From CAYHBO01 sp964354855 (GTDB lineage: Bacteria > Babelota > Babeliae > Babelales > RVW-14), in contig CAYHBO010000002.1 in assembly GCA_964354855.1 (NCBI GenBank), positions 1 through 64,000 of the forward strand: a stretch of 64,000 bases of DNA. Direction: 5' to 3'. Under the pieces are notes generated by a model. It ran no database searches. It saw nothing but the letters and a program-made list of their open reading frames with translations, and was not told the DNA's origin. Positions 34,833 to 44,310 of this stretch are shown in pieces (position 1 is the first letter of the stretch; every line of letters starts with the position of its first letter). A program made the position numbers and the translations under genes.

Positions 34833-36074
34833 TTACCATAATTGGTCAATGATTTTTTGAAGAGCTGGCGGCAATATGATGCTTCCATCAGTTTGTTGAT
34901 AATTTTCCATTAAGGCAACCATTAGGCGAGATAAAGCAAGTGATGAAGCATTTAAAGTGTGTACCAATGATGGCTTAGCATCTGTTGTTTTTCTATAACG
35001 AATACTGGCGCGTCGCGCTTGGAAATCGGTGCAGTTACTGCAAGATGACACTTCATAGAAGCTGTTTTGTCCTGGCAACCATACTTCGATATCGTAAGTG
35101 CGTGCAGAACTGAATGAACAATCTTGTGTTGCTAAAAGGCTTACTCGATAGTGAAGCCCTAACATTTGTAAGATTCCTTCGGCGCATGAAACCATACGAT
35201 CAAGTTCTTCTGATGATTTTTCAGGTTCAGTAATGGCATAAAGCTCAACTTTTTCAAATTGATGGATTCTTATAAGTCCGCGTTCTGTTGCACCATAACC
35301 ACCAGCTTCACGACGGAAACAGCTTGTCCACGCGCACATGCGTTTGGGGAGTTGATCAGCGTTAAAAATCGTGTCTGCGTAAATATTGGTAAGGCTTACT
35401 TCAGCGGTAGGAATTAAGCAGAGATCCTCACCGGTAACGGTGTAAAAATCACCGGCGAATTTAGGAAGATTTCCTGAATTATAGAGTGATTTTTCACGTG
35501 CGAGTACAGGAGGAAGTACCGGTTTATAGCCATTATTAGCATTATTCTTGAGCATTAATTGAGTGAGTGCGTACAAGACTTTGGTGCCCATTTCGTTATA
35601 GAAAACGAACTGAGATCCGGTAATTCTGGTTGCAATATCTAAATCAAACCATTGCGCTGTCTCATTAAGTTCTAGATGATGCTTTGGTGTGAAGGCAAAA
35701 TCTGGTTTTGATCCAACTGATTTAACGACTTTATTTGCTTCTTTGCCGCCAACGGGAAGGTCTTCCTGGATGATATTTGGGCAAGATAGCCAGAGCGCGT
35801 TGAGCGTTTGTTCTAAGGTGATAAGTTTTTTTTCAAGATCTTTAAGCGAAGTACTTAAGACGTTTGCTTGTTCACGGTTTTCAGGAGTTGCTCCACGTGC
35901 GCCAAGGGCTGCAAGGTCATTTTTTTCTTTGCGAATTTTTTCAACTTCTATGCGTACGGATCGGCATTCTTGGTCTAGTGTAACTAAGCTATCAACGTTG
36001 AATGTTGGTTCTTTTTTAAGGATGAGGAATTTTGTCTTCTCAAAATCATTTCGTAAAAGATGTAAATCAATCAC
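34833..36074 (-). CDS. serS: Seryl-tRNA synthetase
   Basis: Charges tRNA-Ser (and tRNA-Sec where present). The 413-residue class II enzyme has the N-terminal coiled-coil arm (residues about 30-105), motif 2 (FRREAGGYGATERGLIRIHQ) and motif 3 (LNASSLALSRLMVALMENYQ). The serine and ATP site is represented by EVSSCSNCTDFQARRA. The start is GTG at 36074, overlapping the upstream stop as GTGA, so it is coupled to the hypothetical gene before it. Confidence 0.95.
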   Translation of the reverse strand: MIDLHLLRNDFEKTKFLILKKEPTFNVDSLVTLDQECRSVRIEVEKIRKEKNDLAALGARGATPENREQANVLSTSLKDLEKKLITLEQTLNALWLSCPNIIQEDLPVGGKEANKVVKSVGSKPDFAFTPKHHLELNETAQWFDLDIATRITGSQFVFYNEMGTKVLYALTQLMLKNNANNGYKPVLPPVLAREKSLYNSGNLPKFAGDFYTVTGEDLCLIPTAEVSLTNIYADTIFNADQLPKRMCAWTSCFRREAGGYGATERGLIRIHQFEKVELYAITEPEKSSEELDRMVSCAEGILQMLGLHYRVSLLATQDCSFSSARTYDIEVWLPGQNSFYEVSSCSNCTDFQARRASIRYRKTTDAKPSLVHTLNASSLALSRLMVALMENYQQTDGSIILPPALQKIIDQLW

Positions 36075-36829
36075 GATTTTTGTTCTCCATTCGTAGCCAT
36101 TTCGAAGTAAGAAATTTGTTTCATTTGCGCATTGAGTCCAAAGCTATAACGTGAGTAACTTACGTTGATATCGCGGCGAACATTTTTGATATAGCGCCTT
36201 GTACCTTTAACTTTATTTTTAAGAATTTCAAATGGATCATGAGGATAAGCAGCGGTAGGGGCGTGTGTGATGTAAACCTTTTTACATTGTATCATCATTG
36301 CTACAAGCTCAACTTCTTCACGAACCTCTTTGATTAGTTCTCCGATGAGTGTTATGTAACGGTTAATGCTTTCTTCGTTGGTATCAAAAACGTCTTGGTT
36401 AACGGTTATTTTATTGACCGCCTTAAGAGCATCAAGTTTTTCTTTTAATGAAATATTTACGTCAATGAGTCCATTGCGCTTATGTTCTATTTCTGTATAA
36501 AGGTCTAAAATTTCTGAGAACGCTTCATACAAATCAGCAGTGATGCTTGGATTGTTGTCGATTAAAGAAGGCATGCCTTCTAAGTCAGCACGTAATTTTT
36601 TTGCTTCTTCGTGGTCATTATTATTTAAAATGTGTGTAAGCAATTCGTCGCTTACGATGCGAAGATTGCCATTGTCTTGTTTGTCCGGTGCTGTTGTATA
36701 GTTAAGAACTAATGACAACGCTCGTTCCGGTTGAGGAGTTGTAGGCATAACATCTGTATCGAGTATTTCATTGGAAGTATTTTTTGGTTCATGCAACATA
36801 ATTGGTCTCACTAAAATCGAATCATTCAT
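36071..36829 (-). CDS. Cytoplasmic helical protein, unknown
   Basis: A 252-residue protein without signal peptide or membrane segment, mostly charged and probably helical (LTHILNNNDHEEAKKLRADL, EILDLYTEIEHKRNGL, LIKEVREEVELVAMM). It ends in a basic region (KGTRRYIKNVRRDIN). Its stop overlaps the serS start (GTGA), making it the first gene of the serS-DUF58 transcript. No family is recognised. Confidence 0.6.
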   Translation of the reverse strand: MNDSILVRPIMLHEPKNTSNEILDTDVMPTTPQPERALSLVLNYTTAPDKQDNGNLRIVSDELLTHILNNNDHEEAKKLRADLEGMPSLIDNNPSITADLYEAFSEILDLYTEIEHKRNGLIDVNISLKEKLDALKAVNKITVNQDVFDTNEESINRYITLIGELIKEVREEVELVAMMIQCKKVYITHAPTAAYPHDPFEILKNKVKGTRRYIKNVRRDINVSYSRYSFGLNAQMKQISYFEMATNGEQKS

Positions 36830-37459
36830 AGGGGATTTTTCCTGTCTCCAACGTTACCAAAAAAGAACTTTAAAATCGAGGATTTTAGTGTACTTTTTTT
36901 TTAAACAATTTTTTTATGAATGAATTTTTTTATTTTCTTGAAATTGACATTATCAATCTTCATGATAAGAAAAAAATAAAATTTTACCAATAATCAATAA
37001 ACCATAGTGATTTAGATGATTATTTTTTATATAGTCCAAGCTTTTTAACTGTTTTATCAGGTGATTGTGGTGTTGGTAATAAAGAAAAATACAATCATTC
37101 TTATTTGTAATTATACAAATAACCATAAATTGTTAAATAATGCCATTAAACTCTGTCGTTTATTGTGTTATTGGTTAAGTTGCCAACAACATTGTTAGTA
37201 ACTTGTCATAGAGGTATAAAAATGTTCTTCTGGTAGATGCAAAGAGCAGATTGTCTTACTTTAATACAGTCTTAAAACGCTCTTTGAGGAGGGCGTTTAT
37301 AGGATGTGACATAACATTAAAAAAGCGAAGCAGTTTGATTAGGGGTTAAAATATAAAAAAAGTTGCTCAATGAATAATGCTGAAATACTCTATGTTTTTA
37401 ACTATATTCTTGTTTTGTGGTGTATGTTTTATTTTAAGCCGGTTTGAAAAGATTCTTAT
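36830..37459 (+). promoter_or_regulatory. AT-rich 630-bp gap with a promoter and hairpin before murE
   Basis: This is the longest gene-free stretch. It has a good sigma-70 promoter (TTGTTA 37192-37197, 17-bp spacer, TATAAA 37215-37220) and, 55 bp on, a small hairpin (AAACGC 37275-37280 with GCGTTT 37293-37298) without a U tract. The transcript would run into murE with a leader of about 230 nt, or could be a small RNA. A 32-codon hydrophobic frame (37377-37475) overlaps the murE start but has no ribosome-binding site. Confidence 0.45.
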
Positions 37460-38887
37460 ATGTTATTATCCTTAAAGTTTCCTGTTACCTCACATACTGA
37501 TCATGTCGGGGAAGGTTCCACTTTTGTTGCGATTTCAGGATTGCAAATCGATGGTGTTTTATTTATTGAAAAAGCACTTGCAAAAGGAGCTAAAACAATT
37601 GTTGTCGATCAAGATTTGGATGATGTGCTCGTACAAAAAATTATCGATGCTGGAGCTCAGTTCATCAAGGTTTTTGATGCTCGGCAAGCGCTTGCAGAGC
37701 TTTCATTCAAGGCATTAGAAAACCCTGAGCGGCAGTTGAAAATTATTGGGGTGACTGGTACCAAAGGGAAAACTACGACCACTTTTCTTATTGAACATAT
37801 ATTGCGAACTTCTGGGTATAAAACGGCACTTGTTGGCGGGGTAAAGAATAAAATTCTTGATCAAGAAGAAGCGAGTGTTTTGACAACACCATCAAGTGAT
37901 TATCTTGCTATGTTTTTTTCAGAATGTGTTAAGCAGGGTGTTCAGTGCGTTATTATGGAAGTTTCTTCTCATGCCATTAGTCAGTATCGCGTTGATGGGA
38001 TTGATTTTGATCTCATTGCTTTTACTAATTTGGGAACGGACCATCTTGATTATCACAAGACACAAGAAGACTATTTTGAAATCAAAGCCCATTTGTTCAG
38101 TCACATTAAACCGGGTGGTGCTATCGTGATTAACGGTGATGATGCATGGGCATCGAAAATGCTTGATCGAGCGCGAGAAATGGGTACGCAACATAAGCTT
38201 TGTGTTATTGGGCAAAAGCCGCGCAAAGCGATTACTGATCTATTCTCTATTAAAAATAACTCGGTTGTTGGGCTTGATCTTATCGTGAACTCTAATTTTG
38301 AATTTTCTTCGCCAACGCTGTTTGGTGAATTTAATGCTTACAATTTGATCATGGCCACGGTTGCGACTCGAGAATTGGGGGTTTCTATAGATATTATCAA
38401 AACAGCGATTATTACGTTTTCAGGGGTTCCTGGTCGATTAAATCACTATACGCTTAAAAATGGGGCACAGGCATTTGTTGATTTTGCTCATAATCCATCA
38501 TCTATGGAATCGGTATTAAAAGCATTGCGTGCGATTAGTAAACATTTGATTGTAGTTTTTGGTTGTGGTGGGAATCGTGATAAAATAAAGCGTCCGGTAA
38601 TGGGAGCGCTTGCGGTAAAGTATGCTGATCAGGTTATTGTGACCGATGATAACCCACGGTTTGAGGATCGTCAGGCGATTATCAATGATATTCTTGCGGG
38701 AATTGATCAAAAAGATATGGCTAAGGTTATCTGTGAACCCGATCGCCGCACTGCTATTGGAATAGCTGCATGGCAATCAGGTCCTGAAGTGGTTATTGCG
38801 TTGTTAGGTAAAGGTCATGAGACCTATTATCTGATCAATGGTGAGAAAAATCACTTTGATGATATGGAAGAGATCAGAAAGTTTTAG
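37460..38887 (+). CDS. murE: UDP-N-acetylmuramoyl-tripeptide synthetase (mDAP-type)
   Basis: Adds the third amino acid to UDP-MurNAc-L-Ala-D-Glu in peptidoglycan synthesis. ATP-binding GVTGTKGKTTTTFLIEHIL, TTPSSDYLA, IMEVSSHAISQYRV, FTNLGTDHLDYH, GRLNHY and the specificity motif DNPR (TDDNPRFEDR), which in characterised enzymes marks meso-diaminopimelate rather than lysine. The carbamylated Lys region lies in YFEIKAHLF. Length 475 is normal. This implies a real cell wall of Gram-negative type. No neighbouring mur genes, so the usual cluster is broken up. Confidence 0.95.
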   Translation: MLLSLKFPVTSHTDHVGEGSTFVAISGLQIDGVLFIEKALAKGAKTIVVDQDLDDVLVQKIIDAGAQFIKVFDARQALAELSFKALENPERQLKIIGVTGTKGKTTTTFLIEHILRTSGYKTALVGGVKNKILDQEEASVLTTPSSDYLAMFFSECVKQGVQCVIMEVSSHAISQYRVDGIDFDLIAFTNLGTDHLDYHKTQEDYFEIKAHLFSHIKPGGAIVINGDDAWASKMLDRAREMGTQHKLCVIGQKPRKAITDLFSIKNNSVVGLDLIVNSNFEFSSPTLFGEFNAYNLIMATVATRELGVSIDIIKTAIITFSGVPGRLNHYTLKNGAQAFVDFAHNPSSMESVLKALRAISKHLIVVFGCGGNRDKIKRPVMGALAVKYADQVIVTDDNPRFEDRQAIINDILAGIDQKDMAKVICEPDRRTAIGIAAWQSGPEVVIALLGKGHETYYLINGEKNHFDDMEEIRKF

Positions 38888-38941
38888 TTAACGATCGTCT
38901 TTCTACTCGATTAAAGATGGCTTCTATTCGGGCGAACGGCT

Positions 38942-39751
38942 TTAGTACAAGTAGTTGGGGAGTTTTATGGTGATCTCGCCGGTGTGTTGTCCCGCAAAGT
39001 CACTCTCACTGTCACCAATGCATCCTATGATGTCATAGTTAGGTGTTAATGAGGCACGGATAGATTCTTTCCATACCCCAACCGGGATCTTTTTGATGTA
39101 AACTTCCATAGGGGTTAGGAATAGACCATCTATATCATCAACTTCAAACCCTTGTTCTTGTAGGTTTTCTCGGGTGGCTTGTATAATTTTTTCAGGCCCT
39201 CTACGAGAACTAATAAAAATGAGTTTATAACCCATGGTTCGAAGCTGCTTGCAAAAATTAATCATAGGTTTAATAGCGGTGCATTTTTTGTCTAAGCGAA
39301 ACACAAAGCTTTCATCGCCGCCTTTTGCTGATGAAAAATTGGTTTGAACAAAAAGATCCATGTTTGAAAGCACTGTTTCATCTATATCAAAAATAAACGT
39401 AGGCTTTTTAATATTTAAAGACTTCTTAATTTCTTTTGATAAAACGGGAAGCATTTTAGAACAGGCTTCTTCGAATAAAAGCTCATAGGCCGTCATAGTG
39501 CCGTTCATAGGTTTTGTTTGAAAGGTGATGATATCTTTTTTGGCTTGCTCAAGGGCTTCTTTATTTGTGGCAAATTTTATTTTTGCTTCTGGGTATGCGA
39601 GGGGAGCTTGAGTGTTTTTATCGGGAAATATATAGTGTTGTTTTGTATGTTTGGTGTTGATGGTTCTTAAAATAGTATTTCTTGTAGTGGTGCTTTGAAA
39701 TGAGCAAATTATGATTAAGAATGCTAATGCTGAGAGGTTTATTTTGTTCAT
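38942..39751 (-). CDS. Secreted HAD-family acid phosphatase, copy 2
   Basis: A 269-residue class B-type/plant-VSP-like HAD phosphatase. The N-terminus is a signal peptide (MNKINLSALAFLIIICSFQS); the ATG at 39751 follows GGAGA and is preferred over 39763. HAD motif I is FIFDIDETVLSN (DxDET), motif II is LIFISSRRG, the Lys region is around VGVWKESIR, and motif IV is IIGCIGDSESDFAG. It would cleave phosphomonoesters outside the cytoplasm. It is a tandem paralogue of the upstream gene (shared ends KLPNYLY and VPNYLY), 27 nt apart, in one transcript. Confidence 0.85.
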   Translation of the reverse strand: MNKINLSALAFLIIICSFQSTTTRNTILRTINTKHTKQHYIFPDKNTQAPLAYPEAKIKFATNKEALEQAKKDIITFQTKPMNGTMTAYELLFEEACSKMLPVLSKEIKKSLNIKKPTFIFDIDETVLSNMDLFVQTNFSSAKGGDESFVFRLDKKCTAIKPMINFCKQLRTMGYKLIFISSRRGPEKIIQATRENLQEQGFEVDDIDGLFLTPMEVYIKKIPVGVWKESIRASLTPNYDIIGCIGDSESDFAGQHTGEITIKLPNYLY

Positions 39752-39778
39752 GTTATTCTCCAATACTTTTATGTGATC

Positions 39779-40702
39779 TTAATACAGATAATTTGGGACG
39801 TTAACCGTAATGCTTCCTGTGTGTTCGCCAGACCAGTCATCGGCACTGTCGCCAACGCAGCCAATAATCTCATAAACTTCTGATATATCTTTACGTACTG
39901 ACTCTTTCCATTTGCCGGTAGCCATTTTGCCAAAAAGATCGATAGGTGTAAGGAAAAGACCGAGTTTATCTTCAAGCTTCTTTTTTCCCTGGTTGATCAT
40001 GGTGATGTTGTTAAGTACAATTTCTGCGGCTTTTAAATTGTCTGTCGTTGCCTGGTACATTTCTGGGGTGCCTCTTCGTGAGCTGATGTAAATAAGGGTG
40101 TAGCCCATAACTTGAAGGCGTTTGCAGAAGTTTGTCATAGGATTTATTTGGGTACATTTTTTGTTTACACGAAAATGATAAGGTGAGCATGGATTGTCTG
40201 CGGTTAAGCCAGGTTTAGACGTAAAATTAGTGAGTTCTGATAACCCTAGGTTTGAAAGTACGGTCTCATCGATATCAAAAATAACAACCGGTGGTTTTTC
40301 GCCACTATGGTTTTTTATTGCACCTTTAAAATCTTGAATTAATTCTTTGTTGCGAACGAGTGTTTCAAGCTCGAGTTCATACCCGGTTAGAGATTTTGTG
40401 ACACGGGTTGTGTACCAATTGAGAATGGTTTTCTGTGCAGCATCTAATCCTTCTGGTGAAACGAAGTCTTTTAGCTGCTTAAAGGGAACGGGAGGTGTTA
40501 AGCTTCTAACCTGCATGAGGGGGGTTTTGGTTTGTGGGTTGACTTGGCCCCATGGTTCGAAATGATATTTGGCGCGTTTGACTACTTTTGGTTGCTCACT
40601 GGCTGGGTTGCCCGCAGTAGGTTCTGTTTTCATCCCAAAAGAGGTATTCATGGATCCTGTTATGACTAAGAGAGTGAGCACTGGTAGATTGAAGCTTTTC
40701 AT
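39779..40702 (-). CDS. Secreted HAD-family acid phosphatase, copy 1
   Basis: A 307-residue paralogue of the next gene. Signal peptide MKSFNLPVLTLLVITGSMNT, a GGAAAGG ribosome-binding site, HAD motif I VIFDIDETVLSN, motif II LIYISSRRG, GKWKESVRKD and IIGCVGDSADDWSG. It is about 40 residues longer than its partner because of a Pro-rich N-terminal region and a small insertion (AAEIVLNNITMINQGKKKLE). Both proteins should act in the periplasm or outside, perhaps scavenging phosphate from nucleotides; that role is inference. Confidence 0.85.
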   Translation of the reverse strand: MKSFNLPVLTLLVITGSMNTSFGMKTEPTAGNPASEQPKVVKRAKYHFEPWGQVNPQTKTPLMQVRSLTPPVPFKQLKDFVSPEGLDAAQKTILNWYTTRVTKSLTGYELELETLVRNKELIQDFKGAIKNHSGEKPPVVIFDIDETVLSNLGLSELTNFTSKPGLTADNPCSPYHFRVNKKCTQINPMTNFCKRLQVMGYTLIYISSRRGTPEMYQATTDNLKAAEIVLNNITMINQGKKKLEDKLGLFLTPIDLFGKMATGKWKESVRKDISEVYEIIGCVGDSADDWSGEHTGSITVNVPNYLY

Positions 40703-40794
40703 CTTATGACGCCTTTCCGTAAGAATAAAAAAAGATTTTTAACTTATTGCAAAATGATGGCATAGGGGATTTTTGTGGGTCAAGACTTGGCTGT

Positions 40795-42426
40795 TTAGAC
40801 TTTGAACCTTTGATTTTTATAATCCCAGGTAACCCATAGATGTTCTGGGGTAAGATATTGAGGCTTAACGTGATAGCTAAATTCTATAATTCTGCCCCAT
40901 TGTTCTTTCCTAACTATTTTTTCCCCCATAGGCATGCAGCTATTGGTGATTAAAAACCAGGCATGATCAGGGTTATTTGAAGTTAAGCGAAAGCCATCTT
41001 TAGTTTGTTTTATCGATATATTTTCTTGTTTTATGGTATTGCCCCAGATGAATGTTGCGTTGTCATAGTAGATCGGGGTGTTTGCAGGAAAGCCATTGAG
41101 CCACATGGCTTGAGCAACGCCGGTGACAAAGGTGTCATACGGTAGCCCTATAAAACAAAGAGTTTTTCCTGTGATCGCAGGGTTATGGATAAGTTCTTTA
41201 TATGCATTGGCGACCGTGTGTAAAGCATGCTCTCGGTGTCTGAAATGTGTAAAAAGTAAGATGCTGTTGATGAGCGTTAACGCAATGCAAAATATTCCAG
41301 CAGCTTTAACCCAACATGTTCTTGATTCAGAGTTTTTATAACGATAGTTGGTAACGAGTAGTACCATGGCGACTACAAGAAACGGCAGTCCCATGTACAA
41401 AAACCGTGATGAGTAGTAGCGCCAAATTGCTGGCCACATAAACATGAACATGCTGATAATGCAGTACAGAATAACTAACTTGTTTTTGTTCTTATAAAAA
41501 AGCCACAGCGCAAAACTAAGAAGCAGTGCTATTAAAGACCCCTTTAATAATCGGTTGCCTCCTGGTAACCAAGCAAGATTGGTAATGTCAGACAAAAAAG
41601 TGACAAGATCAAAAAAGCGATCTTTGAGCGAGTACAAAAAACTGGTGAAGTTTAGGTGCCCCTTGATGCCGGCGCCGGTGCTCTTGAGGGGGAAATTGTA
41701 TAGCCGCACGATGAAATAGCTTATGGTTGCGATAAATAAGGGGCTTGTCGTGATGATTATTTTTTTAATTCGATGGTTTTTTAGGTACAACGGGATACTG
41801 ATTATAAGCCAGAACGGTAAGATGAGTGCTTCTTCTCGGTAGAAAAGAGAGATGGTGTAGAGAAGGGTTGTGGGGAGGAGGTACCAAGACTTATTTTGAT
41901 CCAAATACTTCTTAACCAACCATACAATGCCCAGTACGAGCGTCAGGTTAACTACCTGGTTTTGTCCCGCAATCCATCCCATCCAGTCCCATAGGCTCAA
42001 ATGAAAAGCAAACAAAAGTGTCGCGAAAAACGATTCCCAAAACGTTATAAAACTAAGTAAAAGCATAAACAGTAGAATGGCGTTTAATGCATGAAAAAAA
42101 ATAGTTATTAAAAGCAATGCATAGGGGGTAACGCCGAATAAAAGCATTTGTACATGTAAGAAGGCATAGACGAATGGTCGATATAGGACGGCAAAAAACG
42201 ACTGTTCGGGGACGAGATAGTTTGATGGCTGTGTTACTTTGGTCATGCTTCCTTCAGTAAAAAGTGTTAGGAGATCATTACCCATAGTTTTTGCATGGTA
42301 AATTACGCCCCAGTCGTCATGAAGAAACCCCCAGTTGGTGAATGGTAGACCAAGGGTTATGAAAATTGCGATAAAGATGCCTAATGAGACGAGGGCGTTC
42401 TTGTGTCTGGTTAGTGTTGTGAGCAT
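40795..42426 (-). CDS. Polytopic membrane protein, GT-C glycosyltransferase-like
   Basis: A 543-residue protein with about eleven membrane helices. After the first helix it has GFLHDDWGVIYHA, the acidic loop motif typical of GT-C glycosyltransferases, then long hydrophobic helices and a C-terminal soluble domain of some 130 residues. The start follows GAAAGG. It differs from the three PMT-like proteins of this window and probably uses a polyprenyl-phosphate sugar at the outer face of the inner membrane. The acceptor is unknown. Confidence 0.68.
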   Translation of the reverse strand: MLTTLTRHKNALVSLGIFIAIFITLGLPFTNWGFLHDDWGVIYHAKTMGNDLLTLFTEGSMTKVTQPSNYLVPEQSFFAVLYRPFVYAFLHVQMLLFGVTPYALLLITIFFHALNAILLFMLLLSFITFWESFFATLLFAFHLSLWDWMGWIAGQNQVVNLTLVLGIVWLVKKYLDQNKSWYLLPTTLLYTISLFYREEALILPFWLIISIPLYLKNHRIKKIIITTSPLFIATISYFIVRLYNFPLKSTGAGIKGHLNFTSFLYSLKDRFFDLVTFLSDITNLAWLPGGNRLLKGSLIALLLSFALWLFYKNKNKLVILYCIISMFMFMWPAIWRYYSSRFLYMGLPFLVVAMVLLVTNYRYKNSESRTCWVKAAGIFCIALTLINSILLFTHFRHREHALHTVANAYKELIHNPAITGKTLCFIGLPYDTFVTGVAQAMWLNGFPANTPIYYDNATFIWGNTIKQENISIKQTKDGFRLTSNNPDHAWFLITNSCMPMGEKIVRKEQWGRIIEFSYHVKPQYLTPEHLWVTWDYKNQRFKV

Positions 42427-42465
42427 AAAGAGCCTTTCGGTGGGAAGGATTTTGATCTACTGCTT

Positions 42466-42495
42466 GTCATGCTGAACCGGTTTCAGTATCCAGTC
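42466..42495. repeat. Degenerate palindromic repeat, family B, intergenic
   Basis: CTTGTCATGCTGAACCGGTT...CAGTATCCAGTC resembles the family B core (GTCATCCTGAACTTGATTCAGGATCCAGG), with the inverted ends CTGAA and TTCAG kept. It lies between divergent genes in a 209-bp gap that also has a perfect TTGACA at about 42551 without a good -10 partner. Confidence 0.55.
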
Positions 42496-42635
42496 AATAA
42501 TAAATAACCTCAAAAAATACAAAAAATCATTGCTTTTTTATTTATAAAATTGACATACTGAAAATATATGCAAGATTGCGGCTTAGGATAGGTCTGAGTC
42601 TATTTGTCTTTTTAAATTAAAAATAAGGGGTTTCA

Positions 42636-43208
42636 ATGAAATTTATAAAATTAAGTATGTTTGCCAGTGCTCTTGCTGTGATTGTGGCGGGAAATGTTAC
42701 GGCTATGGAACGAAGCGGAGAATCTTCTCTTGAGATGTTTAACCGGGGTATTAATAATGTTGCTGAGAAAGTTAAGTCTCTTAAGAGAGAGGTTTCTCGG
42801 GCGGCGTTATTATTTGAGGTTTTAGATTCTATGATTGATACGTCGCGAGGCGTTTTTGGGGTTTCGATTCCATCTGGATCTGAAAAATTATTAGAGGTGT
42901 CGGTACAGGGTCGTGGATCTTTGGACACATTGAAGCGTGTCTTATCCGATTTTAATTTGGTACTTAGATCTAAAATAGAAGTTGATCAGAAGAAGGATAC
43001 TGAATTAACAATTTACCTGAACAAAGAGGGTGTTGGAAAGTTACAAAAGAAATTAGAAGCATTAGTGGGTGTTATCACTCAATTTGTGGGGGAGTTTATT
43101 AAATCTGAATCAGATTGGATCGAATCGCTCCCAGAGTGTATTTCTCAAGAGACAGGACGCTTTGCGATCAATGTATTTCAGCTTTTGCGTAGAGCTGAAG
43201 CCCTTTAA
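42636..43208 (+). CDS. Secreted helical protein, unknown
   Basis: A 190-residue protein with a signal peptide (MKFIKLSMFASALAVIVAGNVTAME), an AAGGGG ribosome-binding site and a helical, charged mature part (NNVAEKVKSLKREVSRAALL, KLQKKLEALVGVITQFVGEF). The SME/AME sequence after the signal recurs in the two LRR proteins (FSMEP, LSMEK), which points to a common export-and-cut pattern in this organism. It is followed by the assembly gap. No family is recognised. Confidence 0.6.
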   Translation: MKFIKLSMFASALAVIVAGNVTAMERSGESSLEMFNRGINNVAEKVKSLKREVSRAALLFEVLDSMIDTSRGVFGVSIPSGSEKLLEVSVQGRGSLDTLKRVLSDFNLVLRSKIEVDQKKDTELTIYLNKEGVGKLQKKLEALVGVITQFVGEFIKSESDWIESLPECISQETGRFAINVFQLLRRAEAL

Positions 43209-43281
43209 GCGTAGCGTACTGAGTAACATTAGAAGCTGAATCGTGTTTTTCGTTAAAATTAACACCATTGGACAAATCCGA

Positions 43282-43381
43282 NNNNNNNNNNNNNNNNNNN
43301 NNNNNNNNNNNNNNNNNNNNNNNNNNNNNNNNNNNNNNNNNNNNNNNNNNNNNNNNNNNNNNNNNNNNNNNNNNNNNNNNN
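43282..43381. other. Scaffold gap of 100 N
   Basis: Exactly 100 undetermined bases, the usual placeholder for a gap of unknown length. Sequence between the secreted helical protein and lgt may therefore be missing, and the gene order across it is not proven. Confidence 0.99.
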
Positions 43382-43485
43382 TTTTCTTCACTAAATTTGC
43401 TATCCCAAAGGCGTTTTTTTTGATACTGTTTTGCAATGAATTTTTTCTTTTAAACTAATCAAAATATAACGTTTTCAGGTGTTCT

Positions 43486-44310
43486 ATGTGTCCACGATTA
43501 ATTCATTTGTATGGTCCCGTTTGGGTTGCCAGCTATGGCGTTATGATTGCCGTTGGCTTTCTCGTATTCTTATTGTGTACAATTTATCATCCGATTAGAA
43601 AGCGTTTTATTTCTGAGAACATTTATCAGAATGCTTTATTTATCGGCTTGCTGGCTGGTATTGTTGGTGGTCGCGTATGTGCCATATTAACTGATTGGCC
43701 GTCATTTTCAGACAACTGGGTTGAAATATTTTACCCATGGGTTGGTGGCTTTATGGTTCTGGGAAGCTTTATTGGGGTTTTACTTGTTGCCTCGTGGTAC
43801 CTTCGTGTAAACCGCGTGCCTATTCTACCAATTTTAGATTTAGCGGCACTCTATGGTCCGCTTATGCAAGCCATTGCTCGATTTGGATGCTTCTTTTCCG
43901 GATGTTGTTATGGTATCCCGGTGTCTGAAACAGCCTGGTATGCGGTACAATTTACCGATCCTGCCGGGTCAGCGCCTTTAGGTATTTGGTTACATCCAAC
44001 ACAAATTTATGCATCGTTAGCATCGTTTGTTACTTTCTTGATCATACAAAGTTTATATTCAACGATTTCTGTGAAACGTGGGCAGCTAGCTTCTCTGTAC
44101 TTAATGCTTGAATCGGTTGCGCGATTTGCCGTTGATTTTTGGCGTGATGATCGTGGGAATTTGCTTTCAGTTTCATTTCTTGGTAACGATATTGCCATGC
44201 TTTCTCAGCCTCAAATTTGGAACGCGGTTTTCTTTGTGATTGCTTGTGTGGCATTTTTAGTAGTGACGATAACGCAGCCTCGTGCCGGTTATCGCGATGA
44301 AGTTTCATGA
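43486..44310 (+). CDS. lgt: Prolipoprotein diacylglyceryl transferase
   Basis: Moves a diacylglyceryl group onto the lipobox Cys of prolipoproteins at the inner membrane. The 274-residue polytopic protein has IGLLAGIVGGRVCAILTDW, the signature region PLMQAIARFGCFFSGCCYG (normally GRxGNFxxGExxG, so altered here), and the HPTQIYASL segment, with RFAVDFWRDD near the end. The changed signature could mean a divergent subfamily. The end overlaps dnaG by 4 nt (ATGA). Confidence 0.85.
   Translation: MCPRLIHLYGPVWVASYGVMIAVGFLVFLLCTIYHPIRKRFISENIYQNALFIGLLAGIVGGRVCAILTDWPSFSDNWVEIFYPWVGGFMVLGSFIGVLLVASWYLRVNRVPILPILDLAALYGPLMQAIARFGCFFSGCCYGIPVSETAWYAVQFTDPAGSAPLGIWLHPTQIYASLASFVTFLIIQSLYSTISVKRGQLASLYLMLESVARFAVDFWRDDRGNLLSVSFLGNDIAMLSQPQIWNAVFFVIACVAFLVVTITQPRAGYRDEVS

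Noticed and set aside
37377..37475. 32-codon hydrophobic frame before murE
   Set aside because: No ribosome-binding site, overlaps the murE start and is AT-rich by chance; kept only as a note in the gap entry.
43110..43436. Frame running across the 100-N gap
   Set aside because: Its middle is unknown bases, and the coding ends overlap a convincing secreted-protein gene on the other strand.
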